From NCBI GenBank assembly GCA_910578425.1, contig CAJTQX010000023.1, positions 1 to 37,798 of the forward strand: a stretch of 37,798 nt of DNA. Direction: 5' to 3'. The position numbers and the translations under genes were made by a program. Shown here in pieces: positions 16,807-23,793 of this stretch (the stretch's first letter is position 1; every line of letters begins with the position of its first letter). The notes beneath the pieces are model-generated. The model was not told where the DNA came from. It ran no database searches and worked only from the letters and a program-made list of their open reading frames with translations. The stretch comes from an uncultured Anaerotignum sp. GTDB lineage: Bacteria > Bacillota > Clostridia > Lachnospirales > Anaerotignaceae.

Positions 16807-18125
16807 TTTCCATTACCCCCTTCTGACAGTTCCTCCGGGTTCTCGGTATAATATTTCTGCACCTTTGCAATCAGGTCACGGTTATACCGCACCCACTCCG
16901 TATCGAATTTTTCCAGGAATGTATCCGTTGCCGTCGCGCTGGTATCCAGCAGATATGTCTGAATCATCGCGTCCACCGCCATCTCGGAAGGATAATGATG
17001 ATCCTGATAGTCTGCCATTCTGTCCGCCTCGATAAACGGTTTCATGCCGTCCAGCATGGAAGGCAGTTCAAAATCGCCCTTTTTGCAGGGAACCGCACTC
17101 TGATCGTCCAGATAAATCTGTATATTTTCATCATCATACAGAAAATCCAGCACTTCATAAATCGCTTCTTTCTTTTCTTCCGTCCCCGCCATAACAGACC
17201 ACTGGAGGTCATTGCCGGAATTCAGCACGTTCTCGTCCTTGTTGTTGCTTGCCGGGAACACGAAAGAGTCAATATCAATATCCGGATTTGCAGATTTGAT
17301 CTGCGGAACCGCGTAGCTGCCGATGACATACATCGCGGATTCACCGCGGGCAAACGCAGTACACGCATCATTATAGCTGTATGCGAACGGGTCAGGCTGT
17401 GCATATTGCAGCAGGGACTGCGTGATCTCCGCAACAGGGCGGTATTCGTCCGCAAATTTTGCCGTACCAGCGTTCACCTGTGCACAGATCGTGGAATCCG
17501 CAACGTCAACGGCGATCGCGTTCCAGGGGGCCAGACACGTCCATACGTCCTTGAAGCCGAAATACAGCGGCTGAACGCCTTTTTTCTGTATATCCTCACA
17601 CAGGGCATAAAATTCATCCAGTGTTTCAGGTATCTCCCAGCCGTTTTCTTTGAACATCTCCCTGTTGTAAAGCACGCCTGCGGCGTTCGCCATATAAGGC
17701 ACCGCGTAAACGCCTTCCTTCGGTATAAATTCCAGCTCCTTGTCGATACGCAGGTAAGATTCTTTAATATCCGCCAGTCCATGATAATCGGAAACATCCA
17801 TCAGCATATCCGCGTCCAGGAAGTTGGAATAGTTGATGTCGCCGCCAATGCCGATAATGTCCGGGAAGTCTTCCCGCACAAACCTTGTCTTAATGATCGT
17901 CATTGCGTCGTTCGGTGAATCAATCACCAATTTAATATCATCATGCGTTGCATTGAATTTTTCTTCCAAAGCCTCGAAAGCCTTAACAGCCTCCGGTTTG
18001 TACTGCACAATTTCCACCACCGTTTTCCCGTCCGCGTTATCCTCCCCGCAGCCGGACAGCAGTGCAGCCGAAGCCAGAATCCCAGCCAGAAGAATACTGC
18101 CGGCTGATTTCATGTTAGATTTCAT
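16803..18125 (-). CDS. msmE: Sugar ABC transporter substrate-binding lipoprotein, MsmE-type
   Basis: A 440-residue extracellular solute-binding protein of family 1. The signal peptide carries a lipobox LSGC with the lipid-modified Cys at 26. The mature part has the usual features: EALEEKFNATHDDIKLVI near 50-67, MFKENGWEIPETLDEF in the middle and a C-terminal helical lobe. It captures sugar outside the cell and hands it to MsmFG. The ATG at 18125 is chosen because AAAGGAGGAC stands 7 nt upstream and the lipobox then falls at a normal place; the frame is open further upstream to 18230 but has no supporting site. First gene of the operon, with a divergent promoter shared with msmR. Confidence 0.93.
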   Translation of the reverse strand: MKSNMKSAGSILLAGILASAALLSGCGEDNADGKTVVEIVQYKPEAVKAFEALEEKFNATHDDIKLVIDSPNDAMTIIKTRFVREDFPDIIGIGGDINYSNFLDADMLMDVSDYHGLADIKESYLRIDKELEFIPKEGVYAVPYMANAAGVLYNREMFKENGWEIPETLDEFYALCEDIQKKGVQPLYFGFKDVWTCLAPWNAIAVDVADSTICAQVNAGTAKFADEYRPVAEITQSLLQYAQPDPFAYSYNDACTAFARGESAMYVIGSYAVPQIKSANPDIDIDSFVFPASNNKDENVLNSGNDLQWSVMAGTEEKKEAIYEVLDFLYDDENIQIYLDDQSAVPCKKGDFELPSMLDGMKPFIEADRMADYQDHHYPSEMAVDAMIQTYLLDTSATATDTFLEKFDTEWVRYNRDLIAKVQKYYTENPEELSEGGNGK

Positions 18126-18255
18126 AAAAAATGTCCTCCTTTCTTTTTCTGCCGGGAAACTATGGATGAAGCCGCGCTTTCTTCCTGCCAATGTTCCGGG
18201 CACTTCTGCCTTGCTTCGCTTGTCTTGCATTTTTAGCAGTTTTTTATCATTAACC

Positions 18256-18276
18256 GTTTTAGGAGGCCCCTAAAAC
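18256..18276 (-). other. Leader hairpin upstream of msmE
   Basis: GTTTTAGG (18256-18263) and CCTAAAAC (18269-18276) form an 8-bp perfect inverted repeat with a 5-nt loop. It lies in the predicted 5' leader of msmE, about 40 nt after the expected transcription start. No T-run follows, so it is not a classical terminator; an mRNA-stability element or a protein site is possible. Confidence 0.45.
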
Positions 18277-18319
18277 AGTCAACTTACACAATTTTTTCCA
18301 GGATTGCTTATTTGCAGTC

Positions 18320-18349
18320 ATTATAACATACCCATTTATACCTGTTGAA
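18320..18349 (-). promoter_or_regulatory. Promoter of the msmE operon
   Basis: On the - strand, TTCAAC (18349-18344) is followed after 18 nt by a perfect TATAAT (18325-18320). The spacer holds two GGTAT words as a direct repeat (18342-18338 and 18331-18327). Transcription would start near 18313, about 190 nt before the msmE ATG. Confidence 0.65.
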
Positions 18350-18402
18350 TATCCGTAAATCAGTGATTTTATGTCATATTGCTAGTTTTCAATTTTTTTT
18401 TG

Positions 18403-18426
18403 CATACCATCTGTCATTTTGGTATG
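18403..18426. promoter_or_regulatory. Putative MsmR operator (dyad) between msmE and msmR
   Basis: CATACCA (18403-18409) and TGGTATG (18420-18426) form a perfect 7-bp dyad with a 10-nt spacer. It overlaps the -35 region of the msmR promoter and lies upstream of the msmE promoter. The 15 bases from 18411, CTGTCATTTTGGTAT, match 12 of 15 with CTGACAATATGGTAT at 19483-19497 upstream of msmK. Shared occurrence suggests a common regulator, most simply MsmR; this is inference. Confidence 0.5.
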
Positions 18427-18440
18427 TTTTCGTGTATAAT
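18411..18440 (+). promoter_or_regulatory. Promoter of msmR
   Basis: CTGTCA (18411-18416) is followed after 18 nt by a perfect TATAAT (18435-18440). The start would be near 18447, about 68 nt before the msmR ATG. The -35 box overlaps the dyad at 18403-18426, so self-regulation is likely. Confidence 0.6.
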
Positions 18441-18514
18441 TTATTCTGTACCAATCATTTACATATAAAACTTTGATTAACATAGCAGGATTTTTAGAGA
18501 AAAGGGGAAAAATT

Positions 18515-19372
18515 ATGCATAATTTTATCTTTTCTATTTTTCCGAACAAAAATTTTGTTGATCTTTGCCTTTATCAATACGGCTGGGAGCAGTGTATTCC
18601 GGCACATTCTTTCGGACCTGCCTCCCGCAATCATTATCTGTTCCATTATGTCATATCCGGCTCAGGCACGCTCAACGCGCAGGACGAGCATGGAGAATCC
18701 AAAGATTACAGTATTTCCGCAGGGCAGGGCTTTATGATTTTTCCTGACCAGATTACCACCTATATCGCCTCTACCGAAACGCCCTGGGAATACGTCTGGG
18801 TAGAATTCGACGGCTTGCGCGCCAAGGAATCCATTGAGATTGCCGGCCTTTCGCCGAGCAACCCTGTTTATCATTCCCATTCCGTTGAAATGCGCGAAAA
18901 TATGGTGAATGAAATGCTGTATATCGTCCATCACAAAGATGAGCCCGCGCTGAACCTTATCGGTCATCTCTATCTTTTTCTGGATTATATGCTGCGTTCT
19001 GCGGCCCACGTCCGCAAGCCCTCGCAGAATAAGCTGCGTGATTTCTACTTAAAAGAAGCCATTGCGTTTATTGAGCAGAATTTCCAGAATAATATCTCCG
19101 TTGAGGATATTGCTGAAAACTGCGGGCTGAACCGCAGCTATTTTGGCAAAATTTTCAAGGACTGCGTTGGCAAATCCCCGCAGGAATTTCTGATTCATTA
19201 TCGCATGATTAAAGCGGCGGAACTGCTGCGAATGACCAAAAAATCCGTTCAGGAAATCGGGATTTCTGTTGGTTATCCCAATGCACTGCATTTTTCGCGG
19301 GCATTCAAAAATGTTTACGGCGTTTCGCCCCGTTCATGGCGGCTTCGTGAAGGAATCCTGCCGCCGGAATAA
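18515..19372 (+). CDS. msmR: AraC-family sugar regulator, MsmR-type
   Basis: A 285-residue regulator. Residues about 20-160 form the cupin-type sugar-binding domain (HYVISGSGTLNAQ, then GQGFMIFPDQITTYIA), and about 180-282 form the AraC double helix-turn-helix (VEDIAENCGLNRSYFGKIFKD, then VQEIGISVGYPNALHFSRAFKNVYGVSPRSWR). Family members such as MsmR and RafR activate divergent oligosaccharide operons when the inducer is bound. It is divergent from msmE and is followed by msmK. The ATG at 18515 has AAAGGGG at the right distance; the frame is open to 18473, but that earlier start has no binding site. Confidence 0.92.
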   Translation: MHNFIFSIFPNKNFVDLCLYQYGWEQCIPAHSFGPASRNHYLFHYVISGSGTLNAQDEHGESKDYSISAGQGFMIFPDQITTYIASTETPWEYVWVEFDGLRAKESIEIAGLSPSNPVYHSHSVEMRENMVNEMLYIVHHKDEPALNLIGHLYLFLDYMLRSAAHVRKPSQNKLRDFYLKEAIAFIEQNFQNNISVEDIAENCGLNRSYFGKIFKDCVGKSPQEFLIHYRMIKAAELLRMTKKSVQEIGISVGYPNALHFSRAFKNVYGVSPRSWRLREGILPPE

Positions 19373-19482
19373 TATGTATCGCAAAAACCTGTACTTTCCC
19401 CGTTATCCACATTACCCACGCATTGTCTGACATGCTGACAATATATCAAAATGCAAGTTCTGTTGCATCTTTTGCTGAAAAA

Positions 19483-19497
19483 CTGACAATATGGTAT
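19483..19497 (+). promoter_or_regulatory. Putative MsmR half-site upstream of msmK
   Basis: CTGACAATATGGTAT matches 12 of 15 bases with the sequence over the msmR promoter (18411-18425). It lies about 22 nt upstream of the predicted msmK -35 box, a normal activator position for AraC proteins. Confidence 0.4.
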
Positions 19498-19518
19498 AAA
19501 AACCCTTTTCTGCTGATA

Positions 19519-19547
19519 TTCATAGGCGCATTGGGGAATGCTATAAT
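19519..19547 (+). promoter_or_regulatory. Candidate promoter of msmK
   Basis: TTCATA (19519-19524), 17 nt, then TATAAT (19542-19547). The -35 box is weak, which suits an activator-dependent promoter. The leader would be about 220 nt long and contains the inverted repeat at 19597-19634. Confidence 0.5.
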
Positions 19548-19596
19548 AAGATAAAGAAAAATTGCTGAAATCATATCTCCATAATACCGTCATATA

Positions 19597-19634
19597 TATC
19601 AGTTATGAACAATAATTCCGTTTTATAACTGATA
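19597..19634. repeat. Perfect 10-bp inverted repeat in msmK leader
   Basis: TATCAGTTAT (19597-19606) and ATAACTGATA (19625-19634) are perfect inverted repeats with an 18-nt spacer. They are AT-rich, so an RNA hairpin would be weak, and no T-run follows. An operator for a second regulator is plausible. The rest of the 403-nt gap 19373-19775 holds the promoter and a small ATGCAA/TTGCAT repeat at 19451-19468. Confidence 0.5.
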
Positions 19635-19775
19635 CAATTTGTAAAAATCCCGCAAAGCAGATACCGCAGAAGTACGCGCCGTATCCGTCCAGCGGGGTAA
19701 AACCATAAGGAACGATGGGATTGAAAACCGCGCTGTCAGCATCTTTCAAATTTTATAGCAAAGGGGACGAGTTTA

Positions 19776-20888
19776 ATGGCAAGTATATCTTTGAAAAACA
19801 TCTGCAAAAAATATCCAAATGGTTTTGAAGCTGTAAAAGATTTTAACATGGAGATCGAGGATAAGGAATTTATCATTTTTGTCGGCCCTTCCGGCTGTGG
19901 AAAATCCACAACACTGCGCATGGTCGCAGGGCTTGAGGATATTTCCTCCGGCGAACTGCTGATTGATGGCAAGCTGGTGAATGATGTGGAGCCGAAAGAC
20001 CGCGATATCGCTATGGTATTCCAGAATTACGCTCTCTATCCGCATATGACTGTATATGAAAATATGGCGTTCGCGCTGAAGCTGCGCAAAACGCCTCCCG
20101 ATGAAATCGACCGTATGGTGCGTGAAGCAGCTAAAATTCTGGATCTGGAAAAACTGCTTGAACGCAAACCGAAAGCCCTTTCCGGCGGCCAGAGGCAGCG
20201 TGTTGCAATGGGACGTGCCATTGTGCGCAATCCCAAGGTATTCCTGATGGATGAACCGCTTTCCAATCTGGACGCCAAACTGCGCGTACAGATGCGCGCA
20301 GAAATTTCCAAGCTCCACCAGCGGCTGGGTTCTACCATTATATATGTTACCCACGACCAGACAGAGGCTATGACGCTCGGCACGCGTATCGTTGTTATGA
20401 AGGACGGCATCGTTCAGCAGATTGATACGCCGCAGAATCTCTATAATCATCCTACAAACGTTTTCGTTGCCAGCTTCATTGGCTCGCCGCAGATGAACTT
20501 CCTTGACGCCGTATGCGAAATCAGAGATGGCGCGGCAGTCCTCAAGGCAGGCGGTTGTGAAATTACACTGGATGCGGAAAAATCCAAAGCACTGAACGAT
20601 GGCGGTTACAACGGCAAAACTGTCGTTATGGGCATTCGCCCCGAAGATATTTACGATGCAGGGGATATGCCCGAAAACTTCCCCCACAGCATCGTAGAGG
20701 CACCTGTTACGATGTATGAACTGCTGGGCGCGGAGGTCTACCTCTATTTTGATTTGCAGGGTACGACCGTTACCGCCAGGGTAGCATCCACCACAAACGC
20801 ACAGACCGGCGAAAAAATGAATTTCGCTCTGGATTTAAGTAAAATCCATCTGTTTGATAAAGAAACAGAAAAAACGATACTGGACTGA
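19776..20888 (+). CDS. msmK: Sugar ABC transporter ATPase, MsmK/UgpC-type
   Basis: A 370-residue ATPase. Walker A is GPSGCGKST (37-45), the signature LSGGQRQR (135-142) and Walker B VFLMDEPLSNLDAKLR (155-170). Residues about 240-370 form the C-terminal OB-type regulatory domain of the MalK/MsmK group. The ATG at 19776 follows AAAGGGGAC. In Firmicutes one MsmK often drives several oligosaccharide importers. The msmEFG operon in this window lacks its own ATPase gene, and this gene lies just beyond msmR, so it is the natural partner. It appears to have its own promoter, which would let it also serve other transporters. Confidence 0.94.
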   Translation: MASISLKNICKKYPNGFEAVKDFNMEIEDKEFIIFVGPSGCGKSTTLRMVAGLEDISSGELLIDGKLVNDVEPKDRDIAMVFQNYALYPHMTVYENMAFALKLRKTPPDEIDRMVREAAKILDLEKLLERKPKALSGGQRQRVAMGRAIVRNPKVFLMDEPLSNLDAKLRVQMRAEISKLHQRLGSTIIYVTHDQTEAMTLGTRIVVMKDGIVQQIDTPQNLYNHPTNVFVASFIGSPQMNFLDAVCEIRDGAAVLKAGGCEITLDAEKSKALNDGGYNGKTVVMGIRPEDIYDAGDMPENFPHSIVEAPVTMYELLGAEVYLYFDLQGTTVTARVASTTNAQTGEKMNFALDLSKIHLFDKETEKTILD

Positions 20889-20894
20889 AACAGA

Positions 20895-20934
20895 CCAACT
20901 GCCGTTTTTCCTGAAAAGGGGCGGCGGCAGTTGG
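20895..20934 (+). other. Hairpin after msmK
   Basis: CCAACTGCCG (20895-20904) and CGGCAGTTGG (20925-20934) pair over 10 perfect bp with a 20-nt loop, 6 nt after the msmK stop. No T-run follows directly; the nearest is at 20955-20961. It may protect the msmK 3' end or act as a weak terminator. A second repeat TTCTGCA/TGCAGAA lies at 20977-20998. Confidence 0.45.
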
Positions 20935-21090
20935 CTGAAATTGCCGGATAAAGGATTTTTTCCTCTCATACATAAATTCTGCATCCGGAATTGCAGAACC
21001 GGTTTAAGAAAATTTTTTTAATCTTTTTTCGACTTTCTTAAGCCAGTCTGCATTTACGGTTCCTGTACCTTTGATTGATAGATAAATACA

Positions 21091-21107
21091 CTCTTGTCAG
21101 TCAAAGT
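21091..21107. promoter_or_regulatory. FabT-box-like sequence upstream of the fab operon
   Basis: The complement of this stretch, ACTTTGACTGACAAGAG, matches 12 of 17 positions of the streptococcal FabT operator as I remember it (AGTTTGACTGTCAAATT). The core TTTGACTG is intact and the second half is weaker. FabT is a MarR-family repressor of fatty acid synthesis genes. No fabT gene is in this window, so the acting protein would be encoded elsewhere. Confidence 0.35.
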
Positions 21108-21188
21108 TAAAAAAGTAAAAGACCAGGGGCTCCCCCCATTGCCCTGCCTCCTTCATACGTTAGTTGTGTTGGAATTTTACTTTTTTGG

Positions 21189-21239
21189 TTTCTGCATAGC
21201 TTATGCATCCTCGCTATGCAGAAATTTTTTTTGTTTTTT
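21189..21239 (+). terminator. Strong intrinsic terminator in the leader of the fab operon
   Basis: TTTCTGCATAGC (21189-21200) and GCTATGCAGAAA (21213-21224) pair over 12 perfect bp with a 12-nt loop, followed by a run of T with one G and no other break to 21239. It faces fabH but lies about 190 nt before it and 300 nt after msmK. Either it ends a small or leader RNA (attenuation), or it is a distant msmK terminator. The 538-nt gap 20889-21426 holds this, the FabT-like box and a small dyad; I see no ORF in it. Confidence 0.88.
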
Positions 21240-21371
21240 ATTCCCCTTCCCTTCCCCCCTAAGCGGCATAAAAACAGCCTTTTGCACCCATATTCCTCCG
21301 CTCCGCCAAAATAAAAATAAAAAATTTGGCAATATTCTGTAACCTTTTTCCTGATTCTGGGCACTAACTTA

Positions 21372-21390
21372 TTGTACGGCATATGTACAA
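21372..21390. promoter_or_regulatory. Small dyad just upstream of fabH
   Basis: TTGTAC (21372-21377) and GTACAA (21385-21390) are inverted repeats with a 7-nt spacer, 37 nt before the fabH ATG. It could be an operator or a small leader hairpin. No convincing -10/-35 pair was found near it. Confidence 0.3.
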
Positions 21391-21426
21391 ATGAAAAAGA
21401 ACAAGTGGGCAGGAGGGTTTTGAAAG

Positions 21427-22383
21427 ATGAGTTTTAGCGTGCTGGGAACGGGAATGTATGTCCCGCCCAAGGTGGTTACGAATGACGACCTGTCGCAGAT
21501 AGTGGATACAAACGACGAATGGGTCATGCAGCGGGTCGGCGTTCATGAACGCCATATCAGCGAACGGGAAACTGCGGCGGATATGGGTTACCAAGCGGCA
21601 TTGGCGGCCTTGGAAAACAGCGGTATAAAAGCGGAGGAACTTGACCTGATCCTTGCCGCAAGCGTTAGTGGAGAATCTATATCGCCTTCTGTTTCCTGTG
21701 AGATACAGAATCATCTTGGCGTATCTTGTATGACAATGGATATCAATGCAGCCTGTTCCGCGTTTGACTTTATGCTGGAAACAGCGGCAGGCTTTTTTGC
21801 CAGAAAAAAAGTGAAAAAGGTACTGGTAGTCGGCGCGGAACGGCTGAGCCGTCTGCTTGACTGGACGGACAGAAGTACTTGCGTCATTTTCGGCGATGGC
21901 GCAGGCGCAGTGGTTTTAGGCGAAGGCGATGGGTATATTGACGCCGTATTCAACGTGAAAGGCGGAAATGACGTTATCGACATTCCACAGCCCGTAGGCA
22001 GCTCCCCCTTCTACAAAAGGGAGCAGGAGAAAAAGCCCTGTATCCATATGAAAGGGCAGGAAACATTCAAATTCGCCGTAAATGCCATCTGCAAGGATTC
22101 CCTGCGGGTGCTGGAGCGCAATGGCCTGACGCTTGACGATGTGTCATATATCGTTCCGCATCAGGCAAACAAAAGAATCATTGATTTTGCCTGCACAAAG
22201 CTGAAAGTGCCGAAGGATAAATTTTATGTCAATATCGACCGGTTCGGTAATACATCCTCGGCAAGCATCCCTATCGCACTGGCTGAAATGAACCGCAAGG
22301 GAATGCTGAAAAAAGGCGATCTGCTGCTCCTCCCTGCATTCGGCGGGGGGCTTGCAAGCGCGGCGTGCCTGCTGCGGTGGTAA
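21427..22383 (+). CDS. fabH: 3-oxoacyl-ACP synthase III (KAS III)
   Basis: A 318-residue thiolase-fold enzyme that starts fatty acid synthesis by condensing acetyl-CoA or a branched acyl-CoA with malonyl-ACP. The catalytic triad is C110 (INAACSAF), H245 (VPHQANKR) and N275 (FGNTSSAS). The length is normal. AGGAGG at 21411-21416 precedes the ATG. It is the first gene of the fab/acc operon. The 212-nt gap to acpP is one of only two large gaps in the operon and carries a perfect palindrome. Confidence 0.96.
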   Translation: MSFSVLGTGMYVPPKVVTNDDLSQIVDTNDEWVMQRVGVHERHISERETAADMGYQAALAALENSGIKAEELDLILAASVSGESISPSVSCEIQNHLGVSCMTMDINAACSAFDFMLETAAGFFARKKVKKVLVVGAERLSRLLDWTDRSTCVIFGDGAGAVVLGEGDGYIDAVFNVKGGNDVIDIPQPVGSSPFYKREQEKKPCIHMKGQETFKFAVNAICKDSLRVLERNGLTLDDVSYIVPHQANKRIIDFACTKLKVPKDKFYVNIDRFGNTSSASIPIALAEMNRKGMLKKGDLLLLPAFGGGLASAACLLRW

Positions 22384-22520
22384 ATAAAACCGCAGGAATC
22401 AGTCACACGCCCTGCAAAAAGCTTTCCCACTGACCTCTTTTCCATCGCATTTCATGTAATGAGGAAAGAAAACCGGCAGAGTTTAGAGCAGAGCTTTAAA
22501 GGCTTCCATATCTTAAAGCC

Positions 22521-22543
22521 AAAAAACGGTCAGACCGTTTTTT
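22521..22543. promoter_or_regulatory. Perfect 23-nt palindrome between fabH and acpP
   Basis: Two 11-nt arms of AAAAAACGGTC and its complement GACCGTTTTTT surround a single central A. As RNA it would form a 9-bp stem with a 5-nt loop ending in six U, which is terminator-like. As DNA it is a perfect dyad fit for a dimeric repressor. GGCTT/AAGCC at 22501-22520 forms a second small stem just before it. Nothing else is seen in the gap 22384-22595. Confidence 0.6.
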
Positions 22544-22595
22544 ATAGAGAAAAGAAAACAAAAATCATATGAGAATGTAAAGGAGATTGAAAATT

Positions 22596-22820
22596 ATGGT
22601 ATTTGAAAAGATTGCAGAAATGTTGGCAGAAAAACTGGAATGTGATGCGGCAAGCATCAAACCCGAAACAGAATTCGGCACACTCGGCATCGACTCCCTT
22701 GACGTAATGGAATTTCTGATGCAGTTGGAGGAAGAATTTGACATTGAAATCGAGATGGGCGACAGCAAAATCAATACGGTAAGCGATCTGGTAACGCTGA
22801 TCGAAAGCAGGCTGAACTAA
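22596..22820 (+). CDS. acpP: Acyl carrier protein
   Basis: A 74-residue acidic four-helix protein. The phosphopantetheine serine is S34 in GIDSLDVMEF. It carries the growing acyl chain between the enzymes of the operon. The ATG at 22596 has AAGGAG at 22579-22584 (spacing about 11); the in-frame TTG at 22587 lies too close to that site. It stands between the palindrome at 22521-22543 and fabK (22-nt gap), so its expression may be set separately from fabH. Confidence 0.96.
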   Translation: MVFEKIAEMLAEKLECDAASIKPETEFGTLGIDSLDVMEFLMQLEEEFDIEIEMGDSKINTVSDLVTLIESRLN

Positions 22821-22842
22821 GGAAAAGGAGGCGGAAAACCCT

Positions 22843-23793
22843 ATGATCGATTCACCAATCTGCTCTATGCTGGGGATACACTACCCCATTTTCCAAGGCG
22901 GTATGGCGTGGATTGCCGATGGGAAGCTGGCGGCGGCTGTTTCCAATGGCGGCGGTCTCGGCATCATTTCCGCCATGAATGCAGGCGGCGATTATCTGCG
23001 GGAGCAGATCAAAATTGCGCGCGGACTGACAGATAAGCCATTCGGCGTAAATATCATGCTGATGAGCCCCCATGTGGAGGAAGTTGCCCAGATCGTGGCA
23101 GAGGAAAAAATCCCTGTCGTTACAACAGGCGCAGGCATCCCCACAAAGTATATGCCGCTCTGGAAAGCCGCAGGCATTAAAGTTATTCCCGTTGTGGCAT
23201 CTGTCGCGGGCGCAAAAATGATGGCGCGCGCGGGCGCGGACGCTGTAATCGCCGAGGGCGGCGAATCCGGCGGCCATATCGGCGATATGGCAACCATGCC
23301 GCTTGTGCCGCAGGTCTGCGATGCCGTAAACATCCCTGTTCTGGCGGCTGGCGGCATTGGCGACGGCAGAGGCATGGCGGCGGCATTCCTGCTGGGAGCA
23401 GTCGGCGTGCAGATGGGTACGCGTTTCCTGCTTGCGGAGGAATGCGGCGTACACCAAAACTACAAAGATATGGTGCTGAAAGCAACGGATATTTCCACAA
23501 CCGTAACCGGACGGCGTTTCGGCGGGAACACCTGCCGAGGTTTGAAAAACCAATTCGCGAGGGATTTCCTGAAAAAGGAATTTGCCCCCGAAGCAACTGC
23601 CGAAAGTGTTGCGGAGCTGGGCGTGGGCGCGCTGCGAAAGGCTGCTGTGGAGGGCGATACCAGGGAAGGCTGTTTCCTTGCGGGACAGATCTCCGGCATG
23701 GTGAAAAAAGAACAGCCCGCCGCAGAAATCGTGAAGGAAGTCGCAGAAGAAGCGGAGGCACTTCTGAAAGGAGCGGCAAAATGGGTAAAATAG
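22843..23793 (+). CDS. fabK: Enoyl-ACP reductase II, FMN-dependent
   Basis: A 316-residue TIM-barrel flavoenzyme of the FabK/nitronate monooxygenase family that reduces enoyl-ACP, the last step of each elongation cycle. Flavin-contacting segments are PIFQGGMAWIADGKLAAAVS (15-34), EGGESGGHIG with the catalytic-type H145, and AAGGIGDGRG followed by GAVGVQMGTRF. It replaces FabI in streptococci and many Clostridia, and no fabI is present here. AAGGAGG precedes the ATG. It overlaps fabD by 13 nt. Confidence 0.94.
   Translation: MIDSPICSMLGIHYPIFQGGMAWIADGKLAAAVSNGGGLGIISAMNAGGDYLREQIKIARGLTDKPFGVNIMLMSPHVEEVAQIVAEEKIPVVTTGAGIPTKYMPLWKAAGIKVIPVVASVAGAKMMARAGADAVIAEGGESGGHIGDMATMPLVPQVCDAVNIPVLAAGGIGDGRGMAAAFLLGAVGVQMGTRFLLAEECGVHQNYKDMVLKATDISTTVTGRRFGGNTCRGLKNQFARDFLKKEFAPEATAESVAELGVGALRKAAVEGDTREGCFLAGQISGMVKKEQPAAEIVKEVAEEAEALLKGAAKWVK

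Noticed and set aside
18126..19775. Catabolite control (cre) sites for CcpA around msmE, msmR and msmK
   Set aside because: Several TGAAAnC-like words occur, but none fits the 14-nt cre pattern across both halves.
20889..21426. FapR operator upstream of fabH
   Set aside because: The short GTAC-containing dyad at 21372-21390 does not match the FapR pattern as I remember it in length or flanking bases.
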